From assembly GCF_040954645.1 (NCBI RefSeq), contig NC_092809.1, forward strand, positions 67,456,141 through 67,520,140: 64,000 nucleotides of DNA. The letters run 5' to 3'. Shown piece by piece: positions 31,510 through 43,669 of the stretch. The position numbers were made by a program, and so were the translations under genes. The DNA comes from Diabrotica undecimpunctata (taxonomy: Eukaryota > Arthropoda > Insecta > Coleoptera > Chrysomelidae). The stretch's first letter is position 1. Every line of letters begins with the position of its first letter. The notes under the pieces are model-generated. The model saw nothing but the letters and a program-made list of their open reading frames with translations. It was not told the DNA's origin and searched no databases.

Positions 31510-33420
31510 AATTTATTTTTCATTATTTATTTGGTCCAATATCTTTGGTAGGAGACCATCGAGAGAACTTCTTGTTTTCCTTTTAAAATTGACACTTTTA
31601 AAATTTTCCTGGGAAATGTTGTTTTATAAAACATAATGCCAGGGTGGTCTCTTTCGACTTTCAAGTGCACAATTTTAGAGGATAGAAAGGGTTCATTGTT
31701 TGTGTTCCGTTTCCTATTAATAAACGTCTTTGTCAATTTTTTGCCCATTTTTTCAAAGTTAAAAAAGTCACTTGTTTTCAGCTCATAAAAAATAAGCGCT
31801 TTTAAAGAACTGCAGGTTCTTATAAACGTAGCCCATTCATGGGTACAGAAATACTCATAGTAGGCAGTTTTTTCTTCTTCCTCTCGATCAGTGCATTTGT
31901 GTCTGCTTTGTTGTGTGTATGCCCCTTAAGTAAACATTTATAATGAATTCTAACTACTGAGGTATTATGGAGAGCCCACATATACATACAAGATAAAAAA
32001 AATTCAGTTTTGGCCAGAGCGGTTGCCTGACCAAAATGTACCTCTTTTGTTGTAGAAGGTAAATTTTTTAACCACATAATCACAGCGGAAGCTATCTAGT
32101 TTCCACCCCTTTTTGCAATAGACTCATCCTACATGACGCATGAACCTTCGGCAGTACTATTATTATAGAAGGTAAAATTAAATGTCCATAACTACTTTAA
32201 ATAAAACGATTTTCCATTAGTTAACATAGGTGTGGAGAGGCATGTTTGCAGATCCATCATTGCTACAACTTCTGTTAAATTCTGCTTGCATCTTATTTTA
32301 TCCTACCTTTTTTACGTGTATCTGTTTCTGCGTCATTCAAATGATCTGGCTTTTTCTTTAAAATACCTTCAACTCCATTAGGATCTGCCTCTTTTCGCTT
32401 ATTTTTAAAACTGTCACAGGTATCACATGTATCAATATTAGGAGGCTTGAAATGAAGGTTGAACTCTTTAGAAAAATTTTCCGGTACATACTTTTCTTTA
32501 TGGCAAGTTCTTTTGCATACTCATTTTCATTAATCCACTCTAAATATAATTTGTACATTATTGTTACGTTAATTACATTATTTTAGATCCGTTTGAGAGG
32601 AGAGTGTGTGTACGATTGCTGTCTTCGGTCCTTTTGATTGTCATTTCTTGGACGTCGTCTGCTAACAGTTCCCAAATCAAATGTTTGTGAAATAAATTGT
32701 CTTCTATGGTCCCAGTCTGTCTGGCTGTTCAAGAAACTATTAAATATTTTAGTTCTAACATTATCTTGTATACATACTGTTAATTCTACATAATTTATTG
32801 CACAAGGGACCTACTTCTTTAGCTTTTTTCAATTTATTTTTAAAACCTACATATTTCTCTTCTTATCGTTTCTTCTCCTTTGTTACGTTAAGTTTCCAAA
32901 TTGAAGGCTTCTGCTTTCTCTTTCTAGTTTTCTTTACAATTGTTTCTGTTTTAACTCCCTCGTTCACTTCAATACTGTTATCCATGTTCAGGTTTTTTAA
33001 AGCACCTTTCTGTAATCATGTTCTTGAACGCAGGTAATGATTTTATTTTCCTCATAATCATCACTGATACTGCTATCATCTGGGTTATATGGTATGTTAT
33101 CCACAGAGTTGTCTGAATGTCTACTAAAAGAAATTTGATCAAATATGTTTTCACTCTCAATTTCTTCATTCACGGAGAAATTTTCATTGGCAACGTCAGA
33201 CTCTCCTACAGTATATACTACAAGAAAGTTTAGCAAATATATTTTAACACGCAGTTTGTTCATCCATTGAGAAATTTCCATTGGCAACATTATTAAACAT
33301 AACAGACTTTAACTGACAGTAGGTTTTATGGTTCTTATGAACAGAAACACGGTTTTGTTCATTAGATGAATCAGATTCAGATCAGGCACATAAGTATGGT
33401 AAACATCAGGAATGTCTGAA
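31510..33420 (-). pseudogene. Unclassified transposase-like gene, copy 2 (divergent)
   Basis: The N terminus is acidic (PYNPDDSSISDDYEENK, 33,045-33,095), then comes a basic segment near 32,860-32,930 (QKPSIWKLNVTKEKKR), then FNLHFKPPNIDTCDTCDSFK (CxxC pair, about 32,400-32,470). TAEGSCVM and DESIAKRGGN come next. The signature box reads WSGNRSGQN (32,008-32,034) in place of WSDNCSGQN, so the conserved D is G and the C is R. MYMWALHNTSVVRIHYK, GHTHNKADTNALIERKKKK and ERDHPGIMFYKTTF follow to about 31,520. Many stops and shifts. It is related to copy 1 but belongs to another subfamily. Confidence 0.65.
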
Positions 33421-34189
33421 AAATAACAATGATTGAATTATAGAGATACTTCTTAAATAACTTTATTAAAACTTAAGTTCTTGTTATTAAGCATTGAAAA
33501 AGTAGGTTAAACTCAACAAGCTGTTACACTTAATAACAGTTGTGTACCTACTTTAAGTTAGTAATGTGTAGAAAGGATAGGTACAAAATTTTAAAGATTT
33601 TCACAGTACACAGAAAAAAGTTCACTCACCTTTATTGTTTTCTTGTAAACATATTTTTACCATTTAATGAATTTCTGGTTGTTCCTTGTTATTAAATTAA
33701 TCTCGATAAAGAAGAAGTTACTTTTATCTATAAACTACGCAAAAACATTAGCTTATAACCTCAATTTTTACACAATGACAAGCGGTTGTCCATACAGATT
33801 GAACTACTGACCTTTTAAGAACTACCTACATTTTAAAAACCATGCAAAAAAGACCGATGTACTACATAGGGATTTTTGCAAAAAATATCATAGTGGACAT
33901 TCGACTTGCAATTTCAGTAATATTACCTGGACAACCACTTATCAAGCACCATTCGAAAGATATTTCCTTTAAGTGTATTATTCGCTACATACCTCCATTT
34001 ACTGTAAAAATGGATTTCCATCCTTTCAATTCTAACAATAATTACCAGAAATGAACGGAAACAACTAACCTAAACTTAAGAAGATTACCTACTGTCAAAA
34101 TTTCAAACAAATCGATGCATATAAAAAAATTGAGAGGTTTTCTACTATTTTTACCGTCATATCTTGGACTATTTTACCAGAGTTTAAGA
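33421..34189. other. No gene recognised
   Basis: AT-rich. A 70-codon plus-strand ORF at 33,842-34,054 has no family resemblance. May include the 5' flank of the preceding element. Confidence 0.3.
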
Positions 34190-34560
34190 CACTGGGATAA
34201 TTCCAACTGATTGGCTTAATTCGACATTTGTCACAAGACATACAAAAAAAACATCGTCCAAAGATATTATTATGCAGTCTGATAATAAGTCTGATGAGTC
34301 ACGTTTTAAAGATCTTCTTGCGAGTAATACATAGCAGAATATACACGATATTAGAGGAGAGAATTAGCAATATTCAATTTTGATTTAGGATTGGCTTGGG
34401 TATGAGAGAAGCCTTGTTCAGTATCCACGTATTAATACAGAGATAAAGAGATATAAATCAAAATATACACATTTGTGCAGCCGATTTTGAAAATGCTAGA
34501 AATAGCTGTAGTGAGCGTACTGGATTTACGAATAATTAGAAATATATACTGGCATTAAGT
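34190..34560 (+). pseudogene. GAA-tail-type LINE RT fragment (fingers to early palm)
   Basis: WLNSTFVTRHTKK, then SLMSHVLKIFLRVIHSRIYT, GLGMREALFSIHVLIQR, DINQNIHICAADFENA and finally DLRIIRNIYW. This order matches residues from the PREWL to NLYWN region of the LINE at 45.6-47.7 kb. Frames change repeatedly, box A has AADFENA in place of IDFEKAF, and the piece stops before box B. It is a short dead insert directly beside the 3' end of I-like LINE copy 2. Confidence 0.65.
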
Positions 34561-34759
34561 ACCAAGAAAAAAATTTAAACAAGAACTATCAGTGATATGA
34601 TAACATCCTGAACATTCCACTTATTTAAAATAATCTTTTTTAAAAACGATTTCAAGAGTGAAAATCAACGAGTCAAACGAAAATTATAAAATTTAATTTT
34701 TATTACAGTTAGTTGTGGCTTAATCCCTTATAAAAATAATTTCTGAACCACTATAGATT

Positions 34760-34768
34760 TCAAATAAA
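34760..34768 (+). repeat. Target-site duplication of I-like LINE copy 2 (3' side)
   Basis: TCAAATAAA, repeated at 40,248-40,256. It abuts the poly(T) run at 34,769-34,783. Confidence 0.65.
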
Positions 34769-34862
34769 TTTTTTTTTTTTTTTATTTACAAACTCGCATC
34801 AGCCTGTAAGGCTATTAGCGAAAAAAAGAAAAAGTAATAACAATAATTGAACAGTGTAACAA

Positions 34863-37800
34863 TTAAATTTTGTATAAATAGTTTATTGCTTTAAGATACT
34901 GGATAATCACTTTGGCACCGCACTATAAGAATAGTTCTCTCAAATTCTCCGGGATTCCGAATTTACACCTTTCCGCACTGTGTAACGGGCACTCCACTAG
35001 AAGGTGTTTTATTGTTAGCGGGGTCTCGCAAGCATAACACTCCGGTTGTGGATCCCTTGTCATCAGATGTCCATGTGTGAGGCGACTATAACCAAGCCGC
35101 AGTCGTGTGATGATAACCTGAGAAAAACGATTGGTGGAACTATCAGACCATGGTTGAAATATTGGTTTTATCTCAAGTAGTTTTGCCTGTTTTTTACACC
35201 ATCTGCTCTTCCATATGTTGACTATTTTGCTGTGGAAATATGATTTGAGATCTGTCGCTGGAGTTTTTGGATAGAATTCAATAGTTGTTTCCTCTAAGGC
35301 TTCTCGTGCATATTTATCCGCCAAATCGTTTCCCGTGATTCCAACATGAGATGGCACCCACAGGAAAGCAATGTTTCTGTGGTTTAGATTATGCAATTCT
35401 TGTCTAATGAGTTTGGCCACAGGATGGGAAGAATAGATTTTTGAGATGATTTCTAGAGAACTTAATGAGTCAGTAATTATTAAGAAATTAGTTTCAGGAC
35501 ATTTTGTAACATGACATATGGCTTTATATATTGCAAAAGAGTTCTCCTGTTAAAATAGTATTCGTCTCCGCTAGTTTATATTTCTTTATTTCATCATTTG
35601 TTACAAAGGCAGATGCTACACAACGCTCTGTTTTAGATCCATCTGTGAATAATTTTTTTAAGGAAGAAAATTGAGAAATTAACGTTTGATATTTAGAATT
35701 AATTAGATGACAATTGCTTTCTTTTTTATTTTCTGATAATAGATCCAAATTTATGTAAGGAGAAGACATTAGCCAAGGAGGGGAAGTTGGCATCTTGCTA
35801 GGATAGATTTCGGGGACTTTAATGTTTAATTCATTTATGATTCGTCTGCATCTTTTGTAAAAGGGAATGTGGGTTTTTGCGCGCTGGATATTCGAGCAGC
35901 GAATGGTTTGGTGATATTGTAAAGAGTACCGCTTCGATGCATAAGAGAGCATTAATTCCAGTCTTCGTAAATCTAATGGTAGTTCACCCAGTTCGGCCTG
36001 AAGACTTAAGATAGGGGTTGTTCTAAATGCGCCGCTTATTATTCTAAGAGCGTTATTTTGAATGGTGTCTAAAACTTTTAGAGTTGTTGTTGAAGCACAC
36101 GAGTAAGCGTGGCAACCATAATCGATCTTTGAGCGGATCAAATTTTTATATAGTATGAGTAGAGTTCTACCGTCTGCTCCCCAGTTCGTACCAGAAAGAC
36201 ATTTCAAGAGGTTTAGTCTTTTTTGACATATAGCTGATATATATTTGATGTGGTCCTTCCAGGTTAGAGCTTGATCAAATATTAGACCTAGATATTTAAT
36301 TGTGTTTACATATTCAAGTGTTTGACCACCAAGTTTTAAAGTAGGTATTTCTTTTATCTGTTTTGGTCTCTTAGAGAATATGATGCAGCGAGTTTTAGAT
36401 GAAGCAAATTGAAAACCACTCCTTTTAGACCATGCTATAAATTTGTCGAGTTGATCTTGTAATAATTTGGTCATACTCTGTATATTGTTTCCATTTAAGA
36501 ATATTATAAGATCATCCGCGTACAATCTCGCTTGAATGGGTTTGTTCATTGATTTGATTATATCATTGATAGCTATAAGGAAAAGCGTCGGGCTGATTAC
36601 CGAGCCTTGGGGTGTACCATTTGTTTGATATTTCACATTAGATAGAAGTCCGTTTACTTTTACCTTGAAATTTCTATTTAGGAGAAAATTTTTAATAAAA
36701 GCAAGTATATTTCCTTGATAGCCCCATGATTCCAGTGTTGAAATTATTTTGTGATGCCAAGCCATATCAAATGCTTTGTGCAAATCAAAATAAATTGCAA
36801 TACATTTTTGGTTGTTGTAGAATGCGTTATTAATATGTGATTCTATATCTACTAAATTGTCGGTAGTCGATCTTAAAGAACGACGAAATCCAGATTGTTC
36901 ATTAATCAGTTGGTTATTTTCTTCCAGACACCACAATAAACGTTTATTTATAATTTTTTCTAAAAGCTTACACATGACACAAGTTAGAGACACTGGACGA
37001 TAAGAATCTGCTTTGTTTTGTGGCTTATTAGATTTTAAGATGGGAATGGTTATGGCTGTTTTCCATAAATTGGGAAATTCATGTTTGGTCCATATACGAT
37101 TATATATTTTTAATAATATTTCTACTGCTTCGTCAGGAAGGTGTTTCAAAAAAGAAGCTGGGATGTCATCGGGGCCAGGGGATGTGTCTTTTAAAGAAAC
37201 TACCATCTCTCTTAGTTCTCTGATTGTGATAAGTGCATTTATAGGTTCATTGTTGTTTACTACGTTAATAGGGATGGTTTCTTTTTGTTCTTTGTATGTT
37301 ATGAAATCTTTATCATAGTTAGAATTTGTGGATGTTAACTTGAATGTTTCCGCTATTTTTTCTACGATTTCTGCATGGTTTGTTATTAATGATTTATTTT
37401 CTACTTCTAATGAATCGATTCCTTGATATGAGTTAGTGCCTGTTATATTTTTTATTTTCCTCCATATGTTTGTTAAGGATGTGTAATTATTGATCGTTTC
37501 TACATATTTTATCCAGGATTGTCTTTTAGATCTCGTGGTAATCAGTTTGGCTTTAGCCCTACATTCTTTAAGATTAATTAAGTTTTCTAGGCTTTTGTAC
37601 CTTTTGTACTTTTGAAGAGCTTTCTTACTTTCCTTAATAGCTTCTTTACAATCTTCATTCCACCAGGGAGTTACTTTATCTCTTTTTATAAACTTTGTTT
37701 TACCTATCGCTTCTAGAGCTGCTTCCGTCATGAGTTTATTGAACTGTAGAATTATTTCGTCTATTGAATTTTCTAAACAAATTTTTGATAATCCGTTACG

Positions 37801-38530
37801 GATAATTTCTTGATAACTGCGCCAATCAGCTTTATCTAGCCTCCATTTCGGTTCAGGTGTAACTGGCGTAGGTTTCATCGAGTGTTTTTCTATTAAAATT
37901 GGGAAGTGATCACTCCCATGTAAATCTTTTTCTACATACCAATTGTGATTTAATTGAAGAGTTGGCGTACAGAGTGAGATATCTATAGAAGAAAATGTCC
38001 CTGTCGATAAATTTAAGTGTGTGCTGCTACCATCATTTATTATTGCAAGGTTTAATGTGTTTATGATCTTTTCAATCTTTTTTCCAGTGTGTGTAGTTTT
38101 AAAGGAACCCCAGTTAGTATTGTGTCCATTTAGATCTCCCAAAATGAATTTCGGATTAGGAACCTGATTTATTAAGTTTACAAGATCTTGTTCTTCTAGG
38201 TTATAATTTGGAGGTATATATATTACATATGTTGATCTTTTGTGTAGTGCCAATTTCTACAGCTACGGCTTCGAGATTTGTGATTAATGGAATTTCTTTG
38301 GATATTATTTGTTCCTTTACATATATTGCAACTCCACCTGATGCGTGTTTTGCATTATCTCTGTTTTTAAAATATGAATTGAAGGACTTTAGATTCATGC
38401 ACGTGGAATGTTTAGAATTAGTTTCTTGAAGACAAATAATTTGTGGTGTGTATTGATTGATTAATAGTTGCAACATAGGTAAACGAGTTTAAAAGCTATT
38501 TATATTCCACTGTAAAATTTTATTATACAT
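34863..38530 (-). pseudogene. I-like LINE copy 2 ORF2 (EN-RT-RNase H), frameshifted
   Basis: Starts at AUG 38,528-38,530 (MYNKILQWNINSF). A TAA follows at 38,489-38,491, then LQETNSKHS, a frameshift in an AT run near 38,215, then PNPKFILGDLNGHN and HGSDHFPIL (endonuclease), FRPVSL-like YRPVSLTCVM, FDLHKAFDMAWH, GTPQGSVISPTLF and the intact YADDLI box (RT). RNase H starts FTDGSKTE and LTGELF, broken by an extra T near 35,546, then WVPSHVGITGNDLADKYA. A TAG at 34,923 precedes the natural stop at 34,863. The CYAC...H...C finger is kept. Endonuclease GDLN has L where copy 1 has F. Confidence 0.85.
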
Positions 38531-38575
38531 AAATTATTATATATCGATTAAGTGAAAGAAAAAAAAACTACAGTA

Positions 38576-39904
38576 TTAACAAGTGGATGTATCACTTTCA
38601 GTATCCAAAATGGCTAAATCAAGTTGTACAGCCAATTTTTTCCTCAATTTTGTGCAGCGATATTTTGTTGTTCTGTCTTCTAAATGGGGACGTATTTCTT
38701 CCAACATATTAATAAGAGCTACGGTGTCTGAAGTATATTCATTCGCAATCGTTAGTACATCAGAGCATCCATAGCAATTTTCAAGTAGACTTTCAATTTG
38801 CTGACTGTTAAGACAAAAGGAAGGAGAGTGTTTGTCTATAAATGTTTTAATATTGTCTGAAAACTTTATGTTTTGTTCCGGTTTTTTTTCTGTTTTGCTC
38901 TTTTTTTTCTGTTTTAAAGTTGGAATTGCAAATTGGGCATCCTCAGAAGTAGGTGATGAAACAGCAGAAGCAGTACGTTTATGTGAAATATTTTGTGTAA
39001 AAGAAAGATCAGACTTTGTATTGTCAACCAAGGCGTTTTCCATTATCTCAGAATTCGCAGGGGTATTGATAGGTTGAGATAGGGGTGGATTTGACAGTTC
39101 TGGATTTTGGGTCGAAGATGACTGTGAGCTGTTGGAAGAAGTTGTAGTGATTCCAGCAATAGGAGTTTGTGAAGTTTGGGCAAGAGATATGCTACCTGAT
39201 TGAGTATTGCTTACTGTAGGTATTGTATTCAAAGTTGGTGAAACAGAAACAGTACATTGTGAAGCATTATGTCCTGCTTGCTTGCATTTGAAACAATTAT
39301 GGCTGTCTAATGTTAAAAATAACCTGCTTACTACTCCATCTTGTTCAATTTCAATAAATTCAGGAATGTTAGTATTTATAGGAGGAGAAATGTAGATTTG
39401 TCTTCTAAAACTTAATATGTGGCTGTAAGCTGGATCAGTAGCTCCAATTCTCAGTGGAGTCATTGGCGATAACAGTGTTAAATCTAAGTTTTGTAAATGT
39501 CGTGTAATATCTTCATTAGGAATTGTCGGGCTTACATTAGATACTAGCTATCTTTCTGATGGAGTAATTAGTCGCCGAGCAACTAGACGAGTGTTGTTAA
39601 TTGTGATGGCTTCATTATTTTTAAGAAGATCGTCGACAATTTTTTTATCTCTCAAATATATGCAAACTCGATTGTTAGATATACGTGAACAATATATTAT
39701 ATTTTGTGGGTTAACTATTGGTCCAATCTGTAAGAGATAGTCTTGAATTTTGCAACCTTCTATCGATGGGAAAACTATCGCTTGATCTCTATTTGGTAAT
39801 GGAGTGGAATTTTTAACTAACGCTGCTGAGTATGATTTAACCGTGCTGTGGAAATTATTTGAAGTAGTATTGACATTTGAAGAATTTTGAGTAAGATTAT
39901 CCAT
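38576..39904 (-). pseudogene. I-like LINE copy 2 ORF1 with one nonsense codon
   Basis: One frame of 443 codons, interrupted only by TAG at 39,548-39,550 between LITPSER and LVSNVSPTIP. It contains SFRRQIYISPP, the zinc knuckle CFKCKQAGHNASQC and a serine/threonine/asparagine-rich region, then a lysine-rich stretch (KQKKKSKTEKKPEQN). It aligns by eye with ORF1 of copy 1. The stop at 38,576 is in the same frame as the ORF2 AUG 45 nt downstream, with additional stops between. Confidence 0.85.
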
Positions 39905-40247
39905 TTTTTGCTTTCTTTCGGAGTTTCTTCCAAAGCATTTAAGCTAAGTCCGCCTCTGGCGATGAAAAACCACAGACAATAATTTGAGAAAAAAAAAAAA
40001 CAACCAGTTGGTAGATAAGCACTCACAACAGGTGAATGGAAAGATATTGATTTTTTGTGGATGTTGATAATATTATGAAGTAAATTAAATACTCACAAAT
40101 GATGTGTGATGTACTATTTTAACACTTCACCACTTTTTTCTCAAAAATTTGTTTTAATATGATAGTTAAAAACTCATTAATATTAAAAATCAATTACTAC
40201 GAAATGATAACGACGTGTTTACTCTTCGAATGTTCGAGTGAGACTCC

Positions 40248-40256
40248 TCAAATAAA
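40248..40256 (+). repeat. Target-site duplication of I-like LINE copy 2 (5' side)
   Basis: TCAAATAAA, identical to 34,760-34,768. At 9 bp and AT-rich, chance is possible but the position at both element ends supports it. Confidence 0.65.
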
Positions 40257-40482
40257 ATTAAAAATTATAAAAAACTGTTATTTTCTTCTCATAAAATAAA
40301 ATATTAAATAATCCATTTTTAATATACAGCAAAAATCTCATATTCCCCGTTTCACTAATGTTAGTAGAAAAACAAAATTTCTGCTAAATTTTCTATTTTT
40401 CAATAATGCTGGTTTTGGAGTATGCAATTCTTATGCACCACGTGTTACATAATATATTATTTTCTTGCCGTTGCCCTCAAAA

Positions 40483-40746
40483 CTTATAGCAAAAAGAAAA
40501 TTCAATGGCGTACTCCGTTAAAATTTAAAGGTGGATAATGCTAAAATATAAATTTTAAACCATAAGAGTTTATTTAAAGTAAGCACGTAATTTAAATATT
40601 TGTGAAAAACAATTTATAAGTTTTATGCAACAATTTGCTATCTTATAGCAAAAAGAAAAGTTCAATGACGTACTTTTTTAAAATTGAATAGTGAATAATG
40701 TTAACATATAAATTTAAGACCATAATCGTTTATTTAAAGTAAATAC
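40483..40746 (+). repeat. Direct duplication of a ~105 bp unit
   Basis: 40,483-40,587 and 40,642-40,746 share CTTATAGCAAAAAGAAAA, TTCAATG-CGTACT, GATAATG, ATATAAATTT and GTTTATTTAAAGTAA in order, about 85% alike by eye, with a 159 bp period. Non-coding. Confidence 0.7.
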
Positions 40747-40926
40747 CTAACTGCCACAGGTTGACTGCCACAAAAATGGTTAAGGGGTCGGCCACAACGG
40801 CGCACCACACATCGCATAGTACAACGCACAGCACAAAATACCCCGCACCTAGCTTAGCCTTTGCTTTGCACATTAGTGGCCGGATTGACGCACTGTGCAC
40901 CGCACATTTATTCTATTTCTTTAATC

Positions 40927-41255
40927 ATGTTGTCGTCGTCCTATTCATCGGACGAAGAAAGCATTGTTTTAAATTCTAATTTTAATACATGGTGTTTATG
41001 CAGAGAACAAACAAAAATAGCGGTGCATCCTCTAAATACGAAGCAAATTTACTATGGCGAATTTCATCATCTTTATAAAGACCTTAGAAAAGATTCTCAA
41101 CGCTTTTTTGAATACATGAGAATGAGTACAAATATGTTTGATTATATTCTAAACAAAATTGAAGGAAAAATAAATATCACGTCATATCACGTATCATGGA
41201 AGAACTGCCACGTCCAACCCATATCAGCTGAAGAAAGACTTATGTTAACATTATG
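40927..41255 (+). pseudogene. Harbinger transposase exon 1
   Basis: Begins MLSSSYSSDEESIVL, then FHHLYKDLRKDSQRFFEYMR, MSTNMFDYILNKIEGKI and QPISAEERLMLTL, the N-terminal domain that precedes the DDE nuclease in Harbinger transposases. It stops at TTATG|GTAAGT, a consensus donor at the position where related elements have an intron. The DDE exon is absent from this element. The N-terminal reading frame itself is undamaged. Confidence 0.75.
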
Positions 41256-41285
41256 GTAAGTTAAAAAAAGTTTTAAATTAATATT

Positions 41286-41827
41286 TTATTGAAAAAAATG
41301 TAATACAAATTCGTGTAAAAGGTACATGTCATCAAAAACATTTGACATACTTGAGCGCTGAAAATGCAGGTTTTCTGACGGAGCTTGATGATACGTTCGC
41401 ATATCGCCTTCAGAAACCCTCATGGATTGACCAGATTCTGTACTGATGTTTAATTCAAGACTTTTGAAATTTTCATGACGGATGGGCTGTAAAATATTCT
41501 GAGGCATTATGGAGACGTATTGTGTATTTTGGGGGATGCTGCTTAATCTACGAGAGTTGTCATGATAATTGGGCCTTGCAAGTGAACTAATCGGTGACAT
41601 TACAGACGGCAATTGACTGTCGTGATAAACATTTGCCTGAGCAGTATTTTGCGGGCCAGTAGGTTGTGTTGTTGACGGAATTTCGTTATCTAATAATTGC
41701 AATACTGTAATACAAGACTTCATCTTTTGTTTTGAAGTCAATGCTTTTACATGCGGTAAAATGCTTTTAAAAAATGCTTCATCTTGTGATGAAAACACAC
41801 AACTAATTAATTTGTCTTTATCCATGC
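41286..41827 (-). pseudogene. MADF-BESS accessory protein, terminal exon
   Basis: Follows a TTATTCTAG acceptor on the minus strand. The start, DKDKLISCVFSSQDEAFFKS, leads into ILPHVKALTSKQKMKSCITV, which fits a BESS protein-interaction motif. A serine/proline/glutamine-rich tail and a stop at 41,286 follow. The MADF domain exon is missing. The frame is open over the full exon. In Harbinger elements such proteins bind DNA and help the transposase into the nucleus. Confidence 0.7.
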
Positions 41828-42051
41828 CTAGAATAATCACAATCACTGTGCGATGTACGAAGATCAGAAAATACTAAGCTCAATTTACGTTGGCGAGGCG
41901 TTGGTACCCAGCGATGTGCGAAGGAAGGAGCGGTGCGTCGTTATGGCCACGCGCATATACGGCAATGCTTGTATTTACTTTGCTTCAGCGAGGCTTTGGT
42001 CAAGGCTAGGTGCGGTGCGATGTGCTGTGCGTCGTTGTGGCCGCCACTTAA

Positions 42052-42947
42052 AAAAGTACATGGTGCCAAGTTGAAAAAAGTGCATCTGACAACGAACTGA
42101 AATACTTCCATTACTAATATTTTACCAATTTCATTTATTAGTCCCAATTTTTGAAAAAATATGTCAGCGGTCGAATGCGACCGCCATTCGGCAGACATAC
42201 GACGACATACTTATTCCCGTGGTGCCAAGCGGTCGGTCGGGCGGTTGTTCTGTTCATGATGAGACTTGTCGAGTATTATTCTGCTGAATTTACATATATT
42301 TTTTATATTTTTTACTCTAAATAAAGATATGTCAACATTTCGATATCATTTCAGTCTCCCCTATTTAGCCAAAATGAAAACTGATATGTATATACGATGA
42401 CTGTATGCCACGGCGGTCGAATACTGTAATAACTCCGCTTCTCTACACGACCTCTGGCAAAACAAAAACTATATCACAGACCGTATCAAATCGGTCATAT
42501 AGGTCTGCCGTGGCATGAAGTACTTATTGAACTGTCGGTCGTATACAACCACCTGAGAGTCGACCTGTTTTAAATGATTGTGAATTTTATGAGAATGTCA
42601 AAGAAAGAAAACTAGAATGGAGAAAACGAAGAAGAGAACGGCGCCAACAAAAACAAAAATCAATGTCGAAGGACTAAATACGGAATCCACGTAATACTTA
42701 CACAGAAAAAGAATATCAGAGAAGATTGCTGGGATTAAAATATTAGAAAACGATAACATCGAGGAAAGCTGTCAAAAATAACATAATAAACTCAGCAACA
42801 GATTCACTTTAGAGAAAAAAGTAACAAATAGTAACCTATCAAAAAAGATAGTCTCATTGTTTAAAGAGGAAGTAAAGATAAAACGTTAATAAAAGAAGAA
42901 AGCCTTTTACAATACAGAACACAACAAACACAACAGGTATATAACCA
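42052..42947. other. Spacer with GGTCG-rich inverted repeats
   Basis: GCGGTCG-AATG-CGACCGC (42,167-42,184) is a perfect 7 bp hairpin. ATGCCACGGC (42,405-42,414) is inverted at 42,507-42,516. GGTCG recurs at least five times between 42,168 and 42,545. At 42,570-42,660 a basic plus-strand frame (LEWRKRRRERRQQKQK) is open but unassigned. Confidence 0.45.
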
Positions 42948-43193
42948 CTATAAACGAGTCACACTTCTTACTCTTTTTTTTAAGCAAATAAGTTCATCAC
43001 CTATGTTTTCAGATACATTACCTTCATCAATATTATTATTGTCTTCTAAACTATCAGTCTCAGGGAGATAATCGTCAATTGAATTGTCGGAGTCTCCACT
43101 AGTTTCATCTTGTATTTTTCTACTCTCTTGTGCTTTGTTAACCGACGAACCAGGTGTTAAAAAGAAAATTTGAACATTTACAAAAATTTGCAA
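42948..43193 (-). pseudogene. Duplicate N-terminal exon of the unclassified family (copy 4)
   Basis: Encodes NKAQESRKIQDETSGDSDNS, then LPETDSLEDNNNIDEGNVSE, nearly identical in DNA to 45,105-45,290. It then diverges (KKRVRSVTRL, stop) where copy 3 continues. Only this exon is present, so it is either a partial duplication or the remains of a second insertion. Confidence 0.6.
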
Positions 43194-43669
43194 ATTGATC
43201 CTGAAAATAGTTGTAAAGGCAGTATCATTAGAAAAGCGGCCTTTTTAAAAATGAATCTGTATTCTACCATGCTCGATATTGTGAAGAGTGGTGTTAAACA
43301 GAAAAAACAAAATATTATCCGGAGAAACATAACCATCTTAATATCGTGACTGCTAAATGGTTAAGGAATTTGTTTTACGAGGATTACGAAACAAATGCAA
43401 TACCAAAATTGGTTACTTGGTGTTAGTTGTTTTTTGGCTAAAAATTCAACAGTTCCTGTTGTTTGCCCTAATAATGAAGTTGTTTTCTTAAGCAGAAATG
43501 TAGAATTGTCAGCTTTATGTGAATATCGGTTTTACAAATAAACCAAAAATGCAGAATAAAGCGGTAGTGTGATCAAATAAAAAATCAAATGTAAGTCACA
43601 TTTGAAAAAGAAATAAGTCTGTATTAATTAAATAATATTGAAAAAACTATTCGAAATTTATTAAGTCTT

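Larger units (their letters stand above)
34769..40247 (-). mobile_element. Full-length I-like LINE, copy 2 (about 5.48 kb, broken)
   Basis: Same organisation as copy 1: poly(A) of 15 nt (34,769-34,783), ORF2, ORF1 and a 5' UTR ending at 40,247, with a 9 bp target duplication. Length differs from copy 1 by about 20 bp. The proteins are clearly homologous but not close, so this is a related family. A handful of stops and shifts make it inactive. Confidence 0.85.
40784..42047 (+). mobile_element. PIF/Harbinger deletion derivative with TIRs (1.26 kb)
   Basis: The left end GGGGTCGGCCACAACGGCGC pairs with the right end, whose reverse complement is GTGGCGGCCACAACGACGCA; similarity continues through CACATCGCA and CCGCACCTAGC. 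TTAA lies outside both ends (40,780-40,783 and 42,048-42,051), compatible with the TWA target preference of this superfamily. Inside are only the first transposase exon and the last exon of the accessory gene, facing each other, so the middle has been deleted. Confidence 0.85.
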
